Origin: Glomus cerebriforme | Taxonomy: Eukaryota; Glomeromycota; Glomeromycetes; Glomerales; Glomeraceae | Direction: 5' to 3' | Assembly: GCA_003550305.1 (NCBI GenBank) | Contig: QKYT01000036.1 | Location: 234,360-298,359, forward strand | Length of the DNA stretch: 64,000 bases | Shown here: positions 24,541 through 35,021 of the stretch, piece after piece | Numbering within the stretch: position 1 is the stretch's first letter | How the letters are laid out: every line of letters begins with the position of its first letter | Translations under genes and position numbers: made by a program | The notes under the pieces: generated by a model | Told to the model about the DNA's origin: nothing | The model's input: the letters and a program-made list of their open reading frames with translations, nothing else | Database searches by the model: none

Positions 24541-24957
24541 GATATATATATATATATAAGAATAATTCAAGTTAAATAAATTTGGTTTAATGTAAATATG
24601 CGGCTGGATGTTGCGGTTAACTACTACTACAATATAAAAAGTGTAGCAGGATCTCTTTTATATCATGTTAAATAAATGAACATAGTAAGCCAGAAAAAAA
24701 TTTATAATATAATGAAAAGCTATATTTTTTTTAAAAAAAAAAATAATCTAAATATACTAATAAAATATTATTTAAAATATATTAAAAAGCAAAACTTATT
24801 GTTACATCTGCAGAATAGAATTTAAAAGCTTCGAATCAAACTGAAGGTTATAATAAACTTTATCTATACAATGTCGAACATGAAAGACGAAATCTGAATA
24901 CTGCAGATGTTTTTTTTTTCATAATATCAAAGAGCAAAATATTATTTATTTTACTAT
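24541..24957. other. Spacer between BTB-TLDc pseudogene and Sel1 gene
   Basis: It holds a (TA)n run at 24542-24560 and AT-rich sequence forming the 3' flank of the minus-strand Sel1 gene. Nothing else is seen. Confidence 0.5.
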
Positions 24958-26427
24958 TTAATTCAACAATCCATTATCTGAAGCCATTTGATACCAAATA
25001 ATTGCTTCTTGAACATTCACGCTGGTTCCTATACCATTATTATAACAAATTCCTAAATTATTTTGACCTTCAACACATCCATTATTAGCTGATTTAGAAT
25101 ACCATTCAAATGCCTTCTCATAATCTTGTATTACTCCTCTACCATATTCATAGCATTGTCCTAAATTGTTTTGTCCCAAAGCATGTCCATTATTAGCTGA
25201 TTTAGAATACCATTCAAAAGCTTTTTCATAATCTTGTATTATTCCACATCCATAATAATAGCAATCTCCTAAATTATTTTGACCAGCAGCACATTCATTA
25301 TTAGCAGACTTAGAGTACCATTCAAACGCCTTCTCAAAATCATGTACCACTCCTCTACCATATTCATAGCATTGTCCTAAATTATTTTGACCAAAAGAAA
25401 ATCCACTATTTGCTGATTTAGAATACCACTCAAATGCTTTATTATAATTTCGTGTTGTTCCTGTACCAAATTCATAGCACAAACCTAAATTATTTTGACC
25501 TTCGGCATATCCATTATTAGCTGATTTGTAATACCATTCAAATGCCTTCTCGTAATTTTGCGCCACGAAATTTCCATTTTCATAGCATTCTCCTAAATTG
25601 TTTTGACCCAAAGCATATCCATTATTAGCTGATTTGGAATACCATTCAAATGCCTTTTCATAATCTTGTGTCACTCCCCTTCCATATTTATAACATTGTC
25701 CTAAATTGTTTTGACCCAAAGCACATCCATTATTAGCTGATATAGAATACCATTCAAATGCTTTATCATAATTTTTATCAGTTCCGAATCCTTTCTCATA
25801 ACAAAACCCCAAATTATTTTGACTTTCAGCATGTCCATTATTAGCTGATTTAGAATACCATATAAATGCTTTGGCACAATCTTTCACTACATATTGATAG
25901 TAATATCCTAATTGATATTGAGCTATTGAATCACCTTTTTTCGCAGATTCTAAATATTTATTTGAATTTTGTTTATCTAAAATAATATCTTTATAATAAA
26001 ACAATGATAATAAATATTTTCCTATAATAACATTAATCTTTTGCAATAAATTAAATTCATTATCATTTTCTTTTAATAAATACGAATTTGTAATTAAATA
26101 AATTTCATTACCAATAGCCAATAAATATAAATCTAATGCTTTACTTTTATCAACATCACAACTTATTCCATATTGATAAAAAAATCCAATAATACTGGAA
26201 AACCAAAATTCATTTTCTTTATGATTATGCATTGATTCCAAAATTGTTTTGGGATCTTTATTATTTATCCATTCGCTTAAAGTATTTTCAAACGTATTAA
26301 AATCATCGATATCAATAATTTTTTGATAAAAATCTCTTGAAAATTCTTTTAAGAAATTTTCATCACTTTTAGAAATATATGTATGAATAACCTTTTCTCC
26401 TGAAAAATTTTTCTGAGAATGAGACAT
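24958..26427 (-). CDS. Sel1-repeat protein, nine repeats
   Basis: A single exon of 489 aa from ATG (MSHSQKNF) with a TATA-containing promoter block upstream. Residues 1-170 form a helical N-terminal region shared by all Sel1 genes here (FLKEFSRDFYQKIIDIDDFN, then HNHKENEFWFSSIIGFFYQYG and LYLLAIGNE); the latter part itself has Sel1 spacing. Nine 36-residue repeats follow, with consensus GQNNLGxCYxxGxG and KAFEWYSKSANNG; the last is shorter, with EAIIWYQMAS. Sel1 repeats are TPR-like helical hairpins that scaffold protein-protein contacts, as in ER-associated degradation and signalling. There is no signal peptide or membrane segment. Adjacent repeats are very similar at DNA level (108-bp period). 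It lies inside the second copy of the duplicated block, reversed relative to the Sel1 pseudogene in the first copy. Confidence 0.93.
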   Translation of the reverse strand: MSHSQKNFSGEKVIHTYISKSDENFLKEFSRDFYQKIIDIDDFNTFENTLSEWINNKDPKTILESMHNHKENEFWFSSIIGFFYQYGISCDVDKSKALDLYLLAIGNEIYLITNSYLLKENDNEFNLLQKINVIIGKYLLSLFYYKDIILDKQNSNKYLESAKKGDSIAQYQLGYYYQYVVKDCAKAFIWYSKSANNGHAESQNNLGFCYEKGFGTDKNYDKAFEWYSISANNGCALGQNNLGQCYKYGRGVTQDYEKAFEWYSKSANNGYALGQNNLGECYENGNFVAQNYEKAFEWYYKSANNGYAEGQNNLGLCYEFGTGTTRNYNKAFEWYSKSANSGFSFGQNNLGQCYEYGRGVVHDFEKAFEWYSKSANNECAAGQNNLGDCYYYGCGIIQDYEKAFEWYSKSANNGHALGQNNLGQCYEYGRGVIQDYEKAFEWYSKSANNGCVEGQNNLGICYNNGIGTSVNVQEAIIWYQMASDNGLLN

Positions 26428-26465
26428 CGTATTGTAAATGAGACTTTAATTAAAATTTTTTATTA

Positions 26466-26495
26466 TTTATATAGAAAAAATACTAGCCAAATTAA
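26466..26495 (-). promoter_or_regulatory. Sel1-family promoter block with TATA box
   Basis: Read on the minus strand: TTAATTTGGCTAGTATTTTT then CTATATAAAT, about 40 bases before the ATG at 26427. It matches blocks at 9591, 30053, 49086 and, more loosely, 46178. Confidence 0.65.
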
Positions 26496-27047
26496 GGCAA
26501 CAAGGCGTACATTATACAACAATGTACTGTAGATCCTTTTTTGTTTCAATTTTCTATTACTTGGATCAAGTCGAAATATTTATAAATTCCATTTGTTAAC
26601 AAATTATAATAAAATTTTCCGAATATCTATATAATCTATCTATCTAAAAAAAAAGTTGAAAATCCGTTACGTTTAGATTAGCCTGTATAGATAGTCTTTA
26701 AATTGTGCGGATCTGTGCCTGATCTATACTTAAAAGTTAAGATCTTTTGATTGGCAAATTTATGTTAATACTTAAAAGTTAAGACCTTTTGATCAGCAAA
26801 TTTCGGTAATTCTAATAATACTAATTAGTAGATAATTATAACATTTCATATACATAATATTTCTTATTGGCATAAACACATAAATTATATAAATTTATTA
26901 CATCTATTTTTTTCTAAACTCATCATAATAATAGTAAAATCTAGGCCTATTACATAGAAAATATAAACATGCTATTGTTATTCTCTTAACTTGATAGGCA
27001 AGTCCTATTCCCGGCGCAGCGCGACGGGTTACGCCTAGTTGTTTATT
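26496..27047. other. Upstream region with a duplicated 36-base segment
   Basis: A direct repeat ATACTTAAAAGTTAAGA plus TTTTGAT and GCAAATTT is at 26726-26761 and 26768-26803. A GC-rich patch at 27005-27037 (CCCGGCGCAGCGCGACGGG) directly precedes the LINE insertion. No gene is seen. Confidence 0.5.
26726..26803 (+). repeat. Two tandem copies of about 36 bases
   Basis: The two copies differ at a few positions (GATCTTTTGATTGG versus GACCTTTTGATCAG) and are separated by about 6 bases. Confidence 0.7.
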
Positions 27048-27830
27048 ATGATATCTTTTCCAAATAATGATGTGTACAAATCTCAATGTCCTAGATGTAA
27101 TTGGGAAAATGAAACATGGATGCATATCTGGCACTGCGAGAAGAATGAGACTACGATACAAGATATCATATTTGAAGAAATAGATGTTCAGATAAAAGCA
27201 TTGCAAGAAGAAAATATAACAATTAATAGACAAAAGTGGAAAGAACGTATAATTGACATAATAACAAAAAGATCTAATAATATAGAAGGAGGTTATATTT
27301 ATCATGAAATCATAAAGGGAATATTTAATAAACAGCTCTATGAAATGGAATCAATCCGAGAAATCAAATTGAAAATGGAATGGTTAATAACCAACATAGC
27401 CAGAAAAGCAAGAGAAAAGATCTGGAACAAACGATGTGATCAAGTGATAGAATTGGAAAAAAAGGGAGGGTTATTAAGATCAGACAAAAGAAAGACATCG
27501 AAAAATCAAGTTTTAACGGAAAAAGAAAGACATAAAATCACATTAGATAAATATAAGAAAAACATTATTATCAAACAATTGGTAAATAGATGGATGGGTA
27601 TACTTATAGAAACAGACTATAGACATCATAATATATGGTATAAAACGAATATTTCAGACATTGTAAATAGTTTATACAGAACACATTAAATAATAGAGAT
27701 AGGAATAGGATAGTTTATATATTATATCTTTATAATGTATTACATAGTTTACATTTAATTATTCTTATATAATTACAGGGTAAACGTATAAAGATACAGA
27801 TTAAATAAATAAATAAATGATATCTTTTCC
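27048..27830 (+). mobile_element. 5'-truncated LINE insertion with 14-bp target duplication
   Basis: The direct repeat ATGATATCTTTTCC at 27048-27061 and 27817-27830 brackets about 755 bases that end in TTAAATAAATAAATAA, a simple 3' tail typical of non-LTR retrotransposons. The target lies just past the last exon of the kinase pseudogene. In the intact paralogue (about 7340-7360) the corresponding sequence runs on uninterrupted. Only the 3' end of the element is present. Confidence 0.85.
27063..27689 (+). pseudogene. LINE ORF C-terminal fragment with zinc-knuckle motif
   Basis: An open frame of about 208 aa from the truncation point to TAA at 27687, with no start of its own (the apparent upstream start lies in flanking DNA). 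A zinc-knuckle-like motif CPRCNWENETWMHIWHC (C-x2-C, His, Cys) opens it, as in the region after the reverse transcriptase/RNase H of many LINEs. A Lys/Glu-rich helical tail follows (REKIWNKRCDQVIELEKKGG). It is open throughout, so the insertion is probably recent, but with no reverse transcriptase it cannot move by itself. Confidence 0.7.
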
Positions 27831-28830
27831 TTACCAAATCAGAGTATTGATTACTTTTTTGATTATTTTAAAAAAATAAAACAAATATTTAATAATTTAA
27901 TAATTTTAACAAAAAAGGAAATTATAAATATTTACCTGTTGTATTTCTTGAAGAAATAAATCCTTCCTGATTTGAACAATTTACAGGCTCGGGTAAATTT
28001 GATAAAGTGAGAAGTCGACTTTTATAAATTGCTTGAGTATGTGTTTCATATAATTGCGTTTTTTGTGTTTTTGTTGTTGATTTTGTAATTGGAGTAAAAT
28101 TATATTTTAATTCTGGTAATTCTTCAAATTGTTTTGGAATGAGACCATCATAAGTAAAATTATGTATTTCACTAAAAACTTCTTCAGAAGTTGGACGATT
28201 TTCTGGAATTGCATCCCAACATTTTTGAATCAATTTTTTAGAAATTCTGGTGTTTCGTCTCTTATTTTTGGACGTTTACCACGATAAATATCCAATGCAA
28301 GATAATGATCATGTGGTTCATCATTAAATGGAGGAATTATTTTAAAGCAACTGTAAATGGTCCGTATCTTTTCCAGCTATTAGATTCTTTTTTCCATTTT
28401 TTAATTCTTCCGTCTATCCAAGTGGCTGAATATACTTTAGCAAAACCCCCCTTCAGCTATATATTTAATATCATTAAATCTATCATATGGAATTCTAATA
28501 TTCTTTTAGGGCTATTAGCTGAAAGTTGACTGTCTGTAATAATTTGTCAATATCTTTATTTCCACAAGTCCACTTATCAAATCTTGTTGTAAGTGTTTTA
28601 AATTACAAGGGTGACATCAAAATTCATTCGTATTTACTTGAAAACATTCATTACATTTTCCACACGACATACGTCTTTTTTCTTTATAAGTTTCTTTTTC
28701 ATAACAATCTTTGCAATAATAGCTATAATTGTTAACATTTTTCACATAAAACAAGAACATAATCCTTAAATTTTGTTCTTCTTTCATATCCAAATCATAA
28801 TCCGATATTTTAAAAACTATAATATTCTGC
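27831..28830 (-). pseudogene. TKL kinase pseudogene with catalytic core deleted
   Basis: A paralogue of the 7.4-9 kb kinase. The C-terminal part is nearly intact (MIQKCWDAIPENRPTSEEVF to SSRNTTG, 28233-27938) and the last exon is reduced to its end, GATTTGGTAAG. Upstream it reads DIYRGKRPKIRDETPEF, then at about 28340 jumps directly to the VALK strand (TVALK). About 500 bases holding the HKDLH, DFG and APE motifs are missing. The N-lobe (YSATWIDG, IWNSxxYDRF, Cys-rich region) continues to about 28830 with frameshifts. It cannot make an active kinase. Confidence 0.9.
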
Positions 28831-29679
28831 TTTTTTTACAATCGTATTTAATGACTATTTTTATCTTTTTAGTTGAAACTAATTAGTATATAATAAACAA
28901 ATATACCGGACATATATATTATATGTTTATTAATGTATGAAAAAAATTTTATTCGAAGTTGAAAAAAAAAAATTATTTGGAGTTTGTTTACTGTCGTTGA
29001 ATTTTTGTGGTAAATCACAAAGATTAACTTTATTTGGATGGTCAATTTTATGTGAACCAATCAAAAAATACTAAATTTGACAGACGGGTGGTTTTTTACG
29101 AATGTTCCCATTTTTTTTTTTTAATACTCCAACCCCAAAAGTCAACAACTTCAAAAATCTGTATTCATTATCAAAAAATTTTTAAAAAAATTTAGATTTA
29201 ATAAAATAAACCATGGAGCATTCATTAAAATTTTAGATATTTATTTATGACAATATATTAATTATGAAGAAGCATAATTTATTGAATTACGAGAAACTGG
29301 ATTTTTGTGACTTTATTAAATTAATAATTTTCTTTAAGCGAAAACATGCAGTATATCTGGCGGATTAAAATTATAAAAATATATCTAGGACTAGATTGGA
29401 CTTGAATAAACAGTATTAACAGTCCTGTAGAATGGATATATCAAGTGGCAATATTATTTTCATCTTAACTCGAACCCTTTGAGGCTTTGACTATAACAAG
29501 GGTTTTATTTTGATATCTAGACGAGCTCCTCTCGAAAAGCACATATTCTAATTGATGTTGTATTTTTTTATTCATACTCAAGCTTCCATTTCATAGTGAC
29601 AAATTACTACTAAATTACTATATAATAAGATTGAGAAACGAAAAAAAAATAAAATTAGTTGATAATTTGACTACGCTCC
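28831..29679. other. Intergenic, no supported gene
   Basis: The part at 28840-29060 retains patchy similarity to the upstream region of the intact kinase (AACTAATTA and TTTTTGTGG...TCACAAA). The rest is AT-rich with no feature seen. Confidence 0.45.
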
Positions 29680-30046
29680 ATAAATCGATTCATAAGAACA
29701 AATATTTACTAAAGTTACTCGTTTGATTTTATCTAAAATAATACCTTTATAATTAAAACAGTGATGATAAATATTTTCAATAATAACGTTCAATAAACGT
29801 ATATTCGTATATTTTTGATTTAAATTTTTCATTATTAACAGTTAATAAATATGATTCCAATGCTTTATTTTCATCAACATCAACAACTTACCAAAAAAAA
29901 ATACAAAAATACTGATAACAAAAATTCATTTTCTTTATGATTATGTATTAATTCCAAAATTAGAAAATTCTTTTAGATACTTTCATCATTTTAAAAAATA
30001 TTTATATCGCTTAAAAAATTTGTCTGAGATTAAAGTACCAGTTGTC
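29680..30046 (-). pseudogene. Sel1-repeat protein remnant (N-terminal part)
   Basis: On the minus strand, KKMNF (KENEF region), the VDVDENKALESYLLTVNNEK segment and FSKYL are legible, with deletions and stops. It corresponds to the N-terminal region of the intact Sel1 genes and keeps the family promoter block directly upstream. Its place in the second block matches the Sel1 fragment at 9640 in the first, again on the opposite strand. Confidence 0.75.
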
Positions 30047-30052
30047 GTTATA

Positions 30053-30080
30053 TTTTAATAGAAAAATACTAGCCAAATTA
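30053..30080 (-). promoter_or_regulatory. Sel1-family promoter block
   Basis: Minus strand: TAATTTGGCTAGTATTTTTC then TATTAAAATA, where the TATA box has been mutated. It belongs to the Sel1 remnant at 29680-30046. Confidence 0.6.
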
Positions 30081-30565
30081 GGTCATTATTTATAGCAAGT
30101 CTTTGACAAAGTATGATGATTTCTCATTGATAATCATATTGCTTTATTGTAATCTTTTGATTTAACTTTATACCCTTTCTTGTTTTTAATTAGATATTGT
30201 TAAACTAACAATAGTGTATTCATCAAAATCATATTATTATTAAATTGAGATCTATTATTCAAGTAAAATAGTATAATGTATAATACATATAATGCATATT
30301 TATTAATCACATGAAAAATTGTTGTTCTGATTTATTGATTTAATTTATTTAATACTAAAAAAGAGTTTTTACTTTGATATCAATGATAAATTATTTATAT
30401 TAGATGCATTAAGCCGCAGAAATTAATCCTGACTCACAGGCACTGATCATGATTGTATATTGAAATCTCACAATTACTTATGTTGAATCATATATATATT
30501 TATATATATATATATTTATGTTTCTGTATTCTGTATTCTGTGAACAAATTGTCTAATAAAATACA
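30081..30565. other. bZIP gene upstream region
   Basis: AT-rich. A long (TA)-rich tract at 30490-30520 (TATATATATTTATATATATA) ends about 45 bases before the bZIP start and may supply its TATA element. TCTGTATTCTGTATTCTG is a short tandem repeat after it. Confidence 0.5.
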
Positions 30566-31304
30566 ATGGATTCCGTAAGTGAATGGTTTATAAATTTTTT
30601 TATTGTATTTTATATGGATAAACAATTATATTTAACACCAATCAATCTCTTTGAATTTATAGATAAACGAAGAATCCAATGAATTATCAACCTCTGAAAT
30701 ATCTTTAGCTTCTGAATTATTTGGCAATTCTGAACTATCATTTTCTTCTGGAACATTTGCTTCTGAATCATTTGCTTCTGAATCATTTGCTACTGAATTA
30801 TCATATTCTTCTGAGTTATCACAATGCTCTGATTTATCATGTTGCTCTGAATTATGTTCTGATTTATCATATTCTTCTGATACAGCTTCTTCATCATATT
30901 CAATATCTCCATCTGTTGTAAATGATACAACTTTAAAATCATCAGAATATTCAGCAGAACAAGATAATATTCCAATAAATAAATCATCATCATCACGTAA
31001 AAAATCTTTTGCAAGATTTATTAAAGATCCACATCCTACTTCTGAAGAGATAAAATTAAGACGTGCAAAAAATACTGCCGCTGCAAGAAGAAGTAGAAAA
31101 CGTAAAGCTGATGAAATGGATAAACTTGTAAAACAAGTTGCCGAATTAGCTGATATAAATAATAAGTTGAAAATTCATCTTACTGTATTAGAAATTGGAA
31201 AGAAAGGTTTGGAAGAAAAAAATTGTGATAAGGATAAGAGAATTAAAACATTAGAATTTCAATTAGCTGAAGCTCATCAAAAAATTTTAAGCAAGTTTGA
31301 GTAA
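30566..31304 (+). CDS. GCN4-like bZIP transcription factor (two exons)
   Basis: Exon 1 is only ATG GAT TCC (30566-30574). The intron is 30575-30662 (GTAAGT...TTATAG, 88 nt, phase 0) and exon 2 is 30663-31304, 216 aa in total. The frame is open throughout exon 2, but its first internal ATG is far downstream, so the intron is needed to reach a start. Residues 5-90 are Ser/Glu/Leu-rich with a tandem ASESF-type repeat, resembling an acidic activation domain. A Lys-rich stretch follows. At about 150-165 is the basic region NTAAARRSRKRK, which fits the bZIP pattern N-x2-A-A-x2-S-R of Gcn4/Cpc1 proteins. A leucine-zipper coiled coil follows (MDKLVKQ, LADINNK, LTVLEIG, LEEKN, LEFQLAE). It should dimerise and bind DNA in the nucleus; target genes are unknown. 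Confidence 0.88.
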
Positions 31305-33089
31305 TTAGGTTAATTATTATCTTTTAAAGTTTATAAAAACCTTTAAATCATAAATATAATAGAAATTTAAATTTATTGAATACTTTTATTCACAAATCAC
31401 AATCAACCATGTAATTTATTATCAAATTTAAAAACTAATGTAAATCTGGTGCCATCAAAAGTGGGTCGGATTCTAATTTGAAATTCATAATAAGCTTGAT
31501 ATAATTGACTATATATGTTGTGCATCAGATATCAAGACGTCGACCTTTTCAATATTTTATTATAAATTTTACAATATATGAATTTTCTTAAATAAAATAT
31601 AATACTTTTTTCTTTTAATTACATATAAATTATAATACTTAATAATTTATTTCAATTACAATAACTAAATCTTTATCTTTAAAATTTCCAAAATTACTAT
31701 CACTTATTGATTTGTAACAATTTTCTTGCAGTATATGAAGAAAACAGAAAACTTATCTAATCAGTATCCTTTAGTACTTTATGTAAATTAGTAACATCAT
31801 ACAAATTCCTATAGTATTTTCATAACATCTATGAAAAAAATTAAAATGTTATTGTTTGATTGTGTATAACATTTGATAAATTTCTTTTTCTAATATAGTA
31901 TTTCCATTTTAATTTTATCTTCAAATACTGAACTTCTATGATGTACGAAAATTATTTTATTTTCATCATGATTTTTTTTAAAAAAAAACTTATTGAAGAA
32001 TTATGAAATAAAATATTCAAATGTTTAAAGTTAAATTGTAGTAGCTTTGTATTGCTAATATCAAACTTATATTCTTTAATCATTTTCATAGATATTATAT
32101 AGAAAATTTATAATGAAAATAATACAATTCAATTATTTATTGTAAAATAAACTATGGGTAATTATTTTTCATGATAATAGAAATTAAACCATATTAATTA
32201 TTTGTTTGATTCTTTAAAAATTAAAATATATCAGTCTTAGCTCATGAAAATGATAATGATATTGAAATGGAAGCATATAAAGGTGAATATGTTAATTATA
32301 TTGAGGTAGAATTAGAACAAGACAATATCAAACAAAATTTTGATAATGAGCAAGAATGATAAAAATGAAGGATCCACTAAAAAAAAATACAATGTACTTT
32401 TGCTTTGTGTGTAATTATTAACTACTTTAATTTTAAAACTACTATATTTTTTTCTCCACTTTTAATTTTATCTTTTAGTTTTAATTAATAAAAATTTTGA
32501 ATTGGAACTTCATTTCTATAACATAAAGTTGTCAGTATACCTGTAATTTATAAAATGTGAAATAAGGAATATGAAGAAAATAAATCGTGGGAATTAACTG
32601 AACCCTATTTTTATTTATTTAAACAAAAAGGAATAATACCATGTCCCAAATCAAACTTGGGAAGACCTTCCCAAACTAATTGATTTGGATATCCCAAGTC
32701 AGATTTTGTGTTTGGGCTACAACAGATATATTTTTTTTTTGTAATATACAATCAAAAAAGAAGTCATGTTTCTAATATATTATGTGGCAAATTAAATTCC
32801 ATATTTGGTTAATCAATCTTCTTAATTGAGTCTTTTGATTATGCATAATTTATCAATTAGTTGCGAATTTTGAATATTAGNGAGAAATCATGAGTCATTA
32901 ATAAACTATAATCGGAATNTTGCGTAATGTAATTTATTATTTTATTATTGATAATTTTGACTCATTTTTATATTCTTAATATTTTAATTATATAAACACC
33001 TAAAATTCCATATTATTTTTTAAAATATCCTTAGAGCTCATCCACTTTATTTTAAAAATACTTTATCAGCAAGATGGATTACTACTCAA
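31305..33089. other. Intergenic, no supported gene
   Basis: No gene is supported. A short acidic frame near 32240-32360 (ENDNDIEMEAYKGEY) has no family. A MITE copy lies at 32640-32726. Single Ns occur at 32881 and 32919. Confidence 0.45.
32640..32726. mobile_element. MITE family member 2, left end lost
   Basis: It has the interior motifs of the family (CCCAAATC, CTTGGGA, GATATCCCAAGTC) and an intact right end TTTGGGCTACAACA (about 32711-32724). The left terminal repeat is missing, and the copy starts at TGTCCCAAATC. Confidence 0.6.
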
Positions 33090-34590
33090 AATTTATTTTC
33101 TCTCTATCCTTTTTATCAACTATTTCTTGTCCTTATATTCTCTTCTTATCTTCCTTATACTGTATATGAGGTCTTCCTCTATCAGGCAAGGAAACCAGTA
33201 ATACCAGTCAGTTAGTTGAGTATCTTCTATCTGGCGGGTTTGGTATTTTTTTTTAAATTCCTTTAAACNTCCTCTTCTCTTCCTTATACTGTATATAGAG
33301 GTNTTCTTCGTATCAGGCAAGGAAAGACCGGTCAGATCTGGCTGGTTTGGTTTAGACTAGAATTCCTTTCCATTTCTTTATATACTTATCTTATTTATCG
33401 ACTACTTTATTTACGAGCTCATGTAATACAAACACTCATCCAGATTTGGAGAAAATGAAGATTTTATTGATTTTAAAAGAGAAATTCAACTTCATATTAT
33501 GGACATAAACAAAGCTTTATAACTCAGGCAGAAAAGACAATTTCCGCGAAGAAAATTAAGTCAGGAGAAGAGAATGTGCAAAGACAGTATAATAGGGTGA
33601 ATATTATGTGGAGATTTTTTATAATCAACAAAATTAACTGGTAGTGATGTGTAAGAAAGATCACAAATAAAAGAGAGCACCAGAGAGAGAGGGGAATGAA
33701 AAAGACACCAAGAAGAAAAGAACATAAAACAATGAACATTTTTAATAAAAAAACAGATAACATAATAGTGAATGACAAAACTACTGAAGAATTCACTGTA
33801 GAAGGCGGATTGGACGAAGTTTATTTCATCATTAGAAATTGCTCCTTTATAATCAATACTGTAGAAATTTAAATGGAATGATAAGTGAATTTAAAGAAGA
33901 AGAAAACCAAAGTTTTTGGATTCTGGAGGGAGTATGGTCGCAAGGTTGAAACTTAAAATAATTGATGGAAGGGCATCACTATATGGAAAGATATAACAAA
34001 AAGAATAAGCCAATATACAATAAATTGATGAAACAAACATAAAAGAAGGTACAGAACAGGAAATTTTACATTTTAGAGTTTATATCAAAGTCTAAAGTGA
34101 ATCCAGAAAAATTTGAATTATGAACAAAAGGGAGAAATAATAATAAATCAAAGTAAACAAATATAGGAGTAAATTGACGATAAACAATTAGTCAAAACCA
34201 TATAGTGTAAGATAAATAGAACATTATATGAAAAACTGGGTGTATGGGTGGGATAAAGGACAACAAAGAAATGGGTATAACAACAAAAAATCATGATTGA
34301 TCAATTAGAAATAGATACAGTATATGCAAATAGTTATTATTTTAGAAGACATACAGAATAGTTATAATATTAATTTTTAGTTTATTAATTAGTAGGAGAT
34401 ATAATTTCACCAATTTTCACAATTTTTAAAAAAATATTTTTGACATAAATTATATAAAAAAAAATAAAAGAAATATTATATTTAATGTTATTTTAATAAA
34501 CTTATTATATTTACTAAAAATGAAAAATGAATAAATAATAAATAAAAACCAATATTAAATTGTTTAAAACATGAATATAATACAAATACC
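33090..34590 (+). mobile_element. Decayed LINE copy 2
   Basis: Same architecture as copy 1. Two tandem units (starting 33150 and 33279, spacing 129) contain CTTATACTGTATATGA and ATCAGGCAAGGAAA. Reverse transcriptase debris follows (MDINKAL for the D..KA motif; EEFTVEGGLDE for the GLDQG region near 33790-33820), then an A-rich 3' end including GGGTATAACAACAAAAA. It has many stops and Ns at 33269 and 33303. The two copies differ at many sites, so the family has been inactive here for a long time. Confidence 0.65.
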
Positions 34591-35021
34591 AAATGATTAT
34601 ATCAGTAAGAATATACAGTATTATATACTTCTAATATATTAAATGAATTTTATATCATTCTTCAAAATTTTGCAAATGAGTTTATTTTGACCATAAATCG
34701 AATGGAAAAAAATAATTGGCAGTACTTTTAGAAAAGAACAATCTTTCTGATATATAAATATTAATCTTGTGTAATGAGAATTTATTTTTATACGTGAATA
34801 TTTTAAAAAACTTTCATAGACTTTTTCTTTTTGATGTGTATTTTCTTTCGCGCAAATTCTTTCATGTAAACTTTTTTTTCATATATCGATATTATTTATT
34901 AAATTATTAAATTGTCATATTTTTTTTTTTACTTTTTTTCGATATAATAGTGATGTGAGAAATGAAAATTCTTTACAATTTAATAAAGAAAATTTTAATT
35001 ATTTTTAAATTAGCTACTTGA
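34591..35021. other. AT-rich spacer
   Basis: Very AT-rich with poly-T runs; nothing recognisable. Confidence 0.45.

Noticed and set aside
24958..26427. 108-bp periodic repeat considered as a satellite or CRISPR-like array
   Set aside because: The period equals 36 codons and the reading frame encodes Sel1 repeats; there are no spacers.
27039..27062. Start of the LINE frame at 27039
   Set aside because: The codon is TTG and lies in the flanking DNA and target duplication, outside the element.
26904..27305. 133-codon minus-strand frame
   Set aside because: It runs antisense through the LINE coding sequence and AT-rich flank, with no family features.
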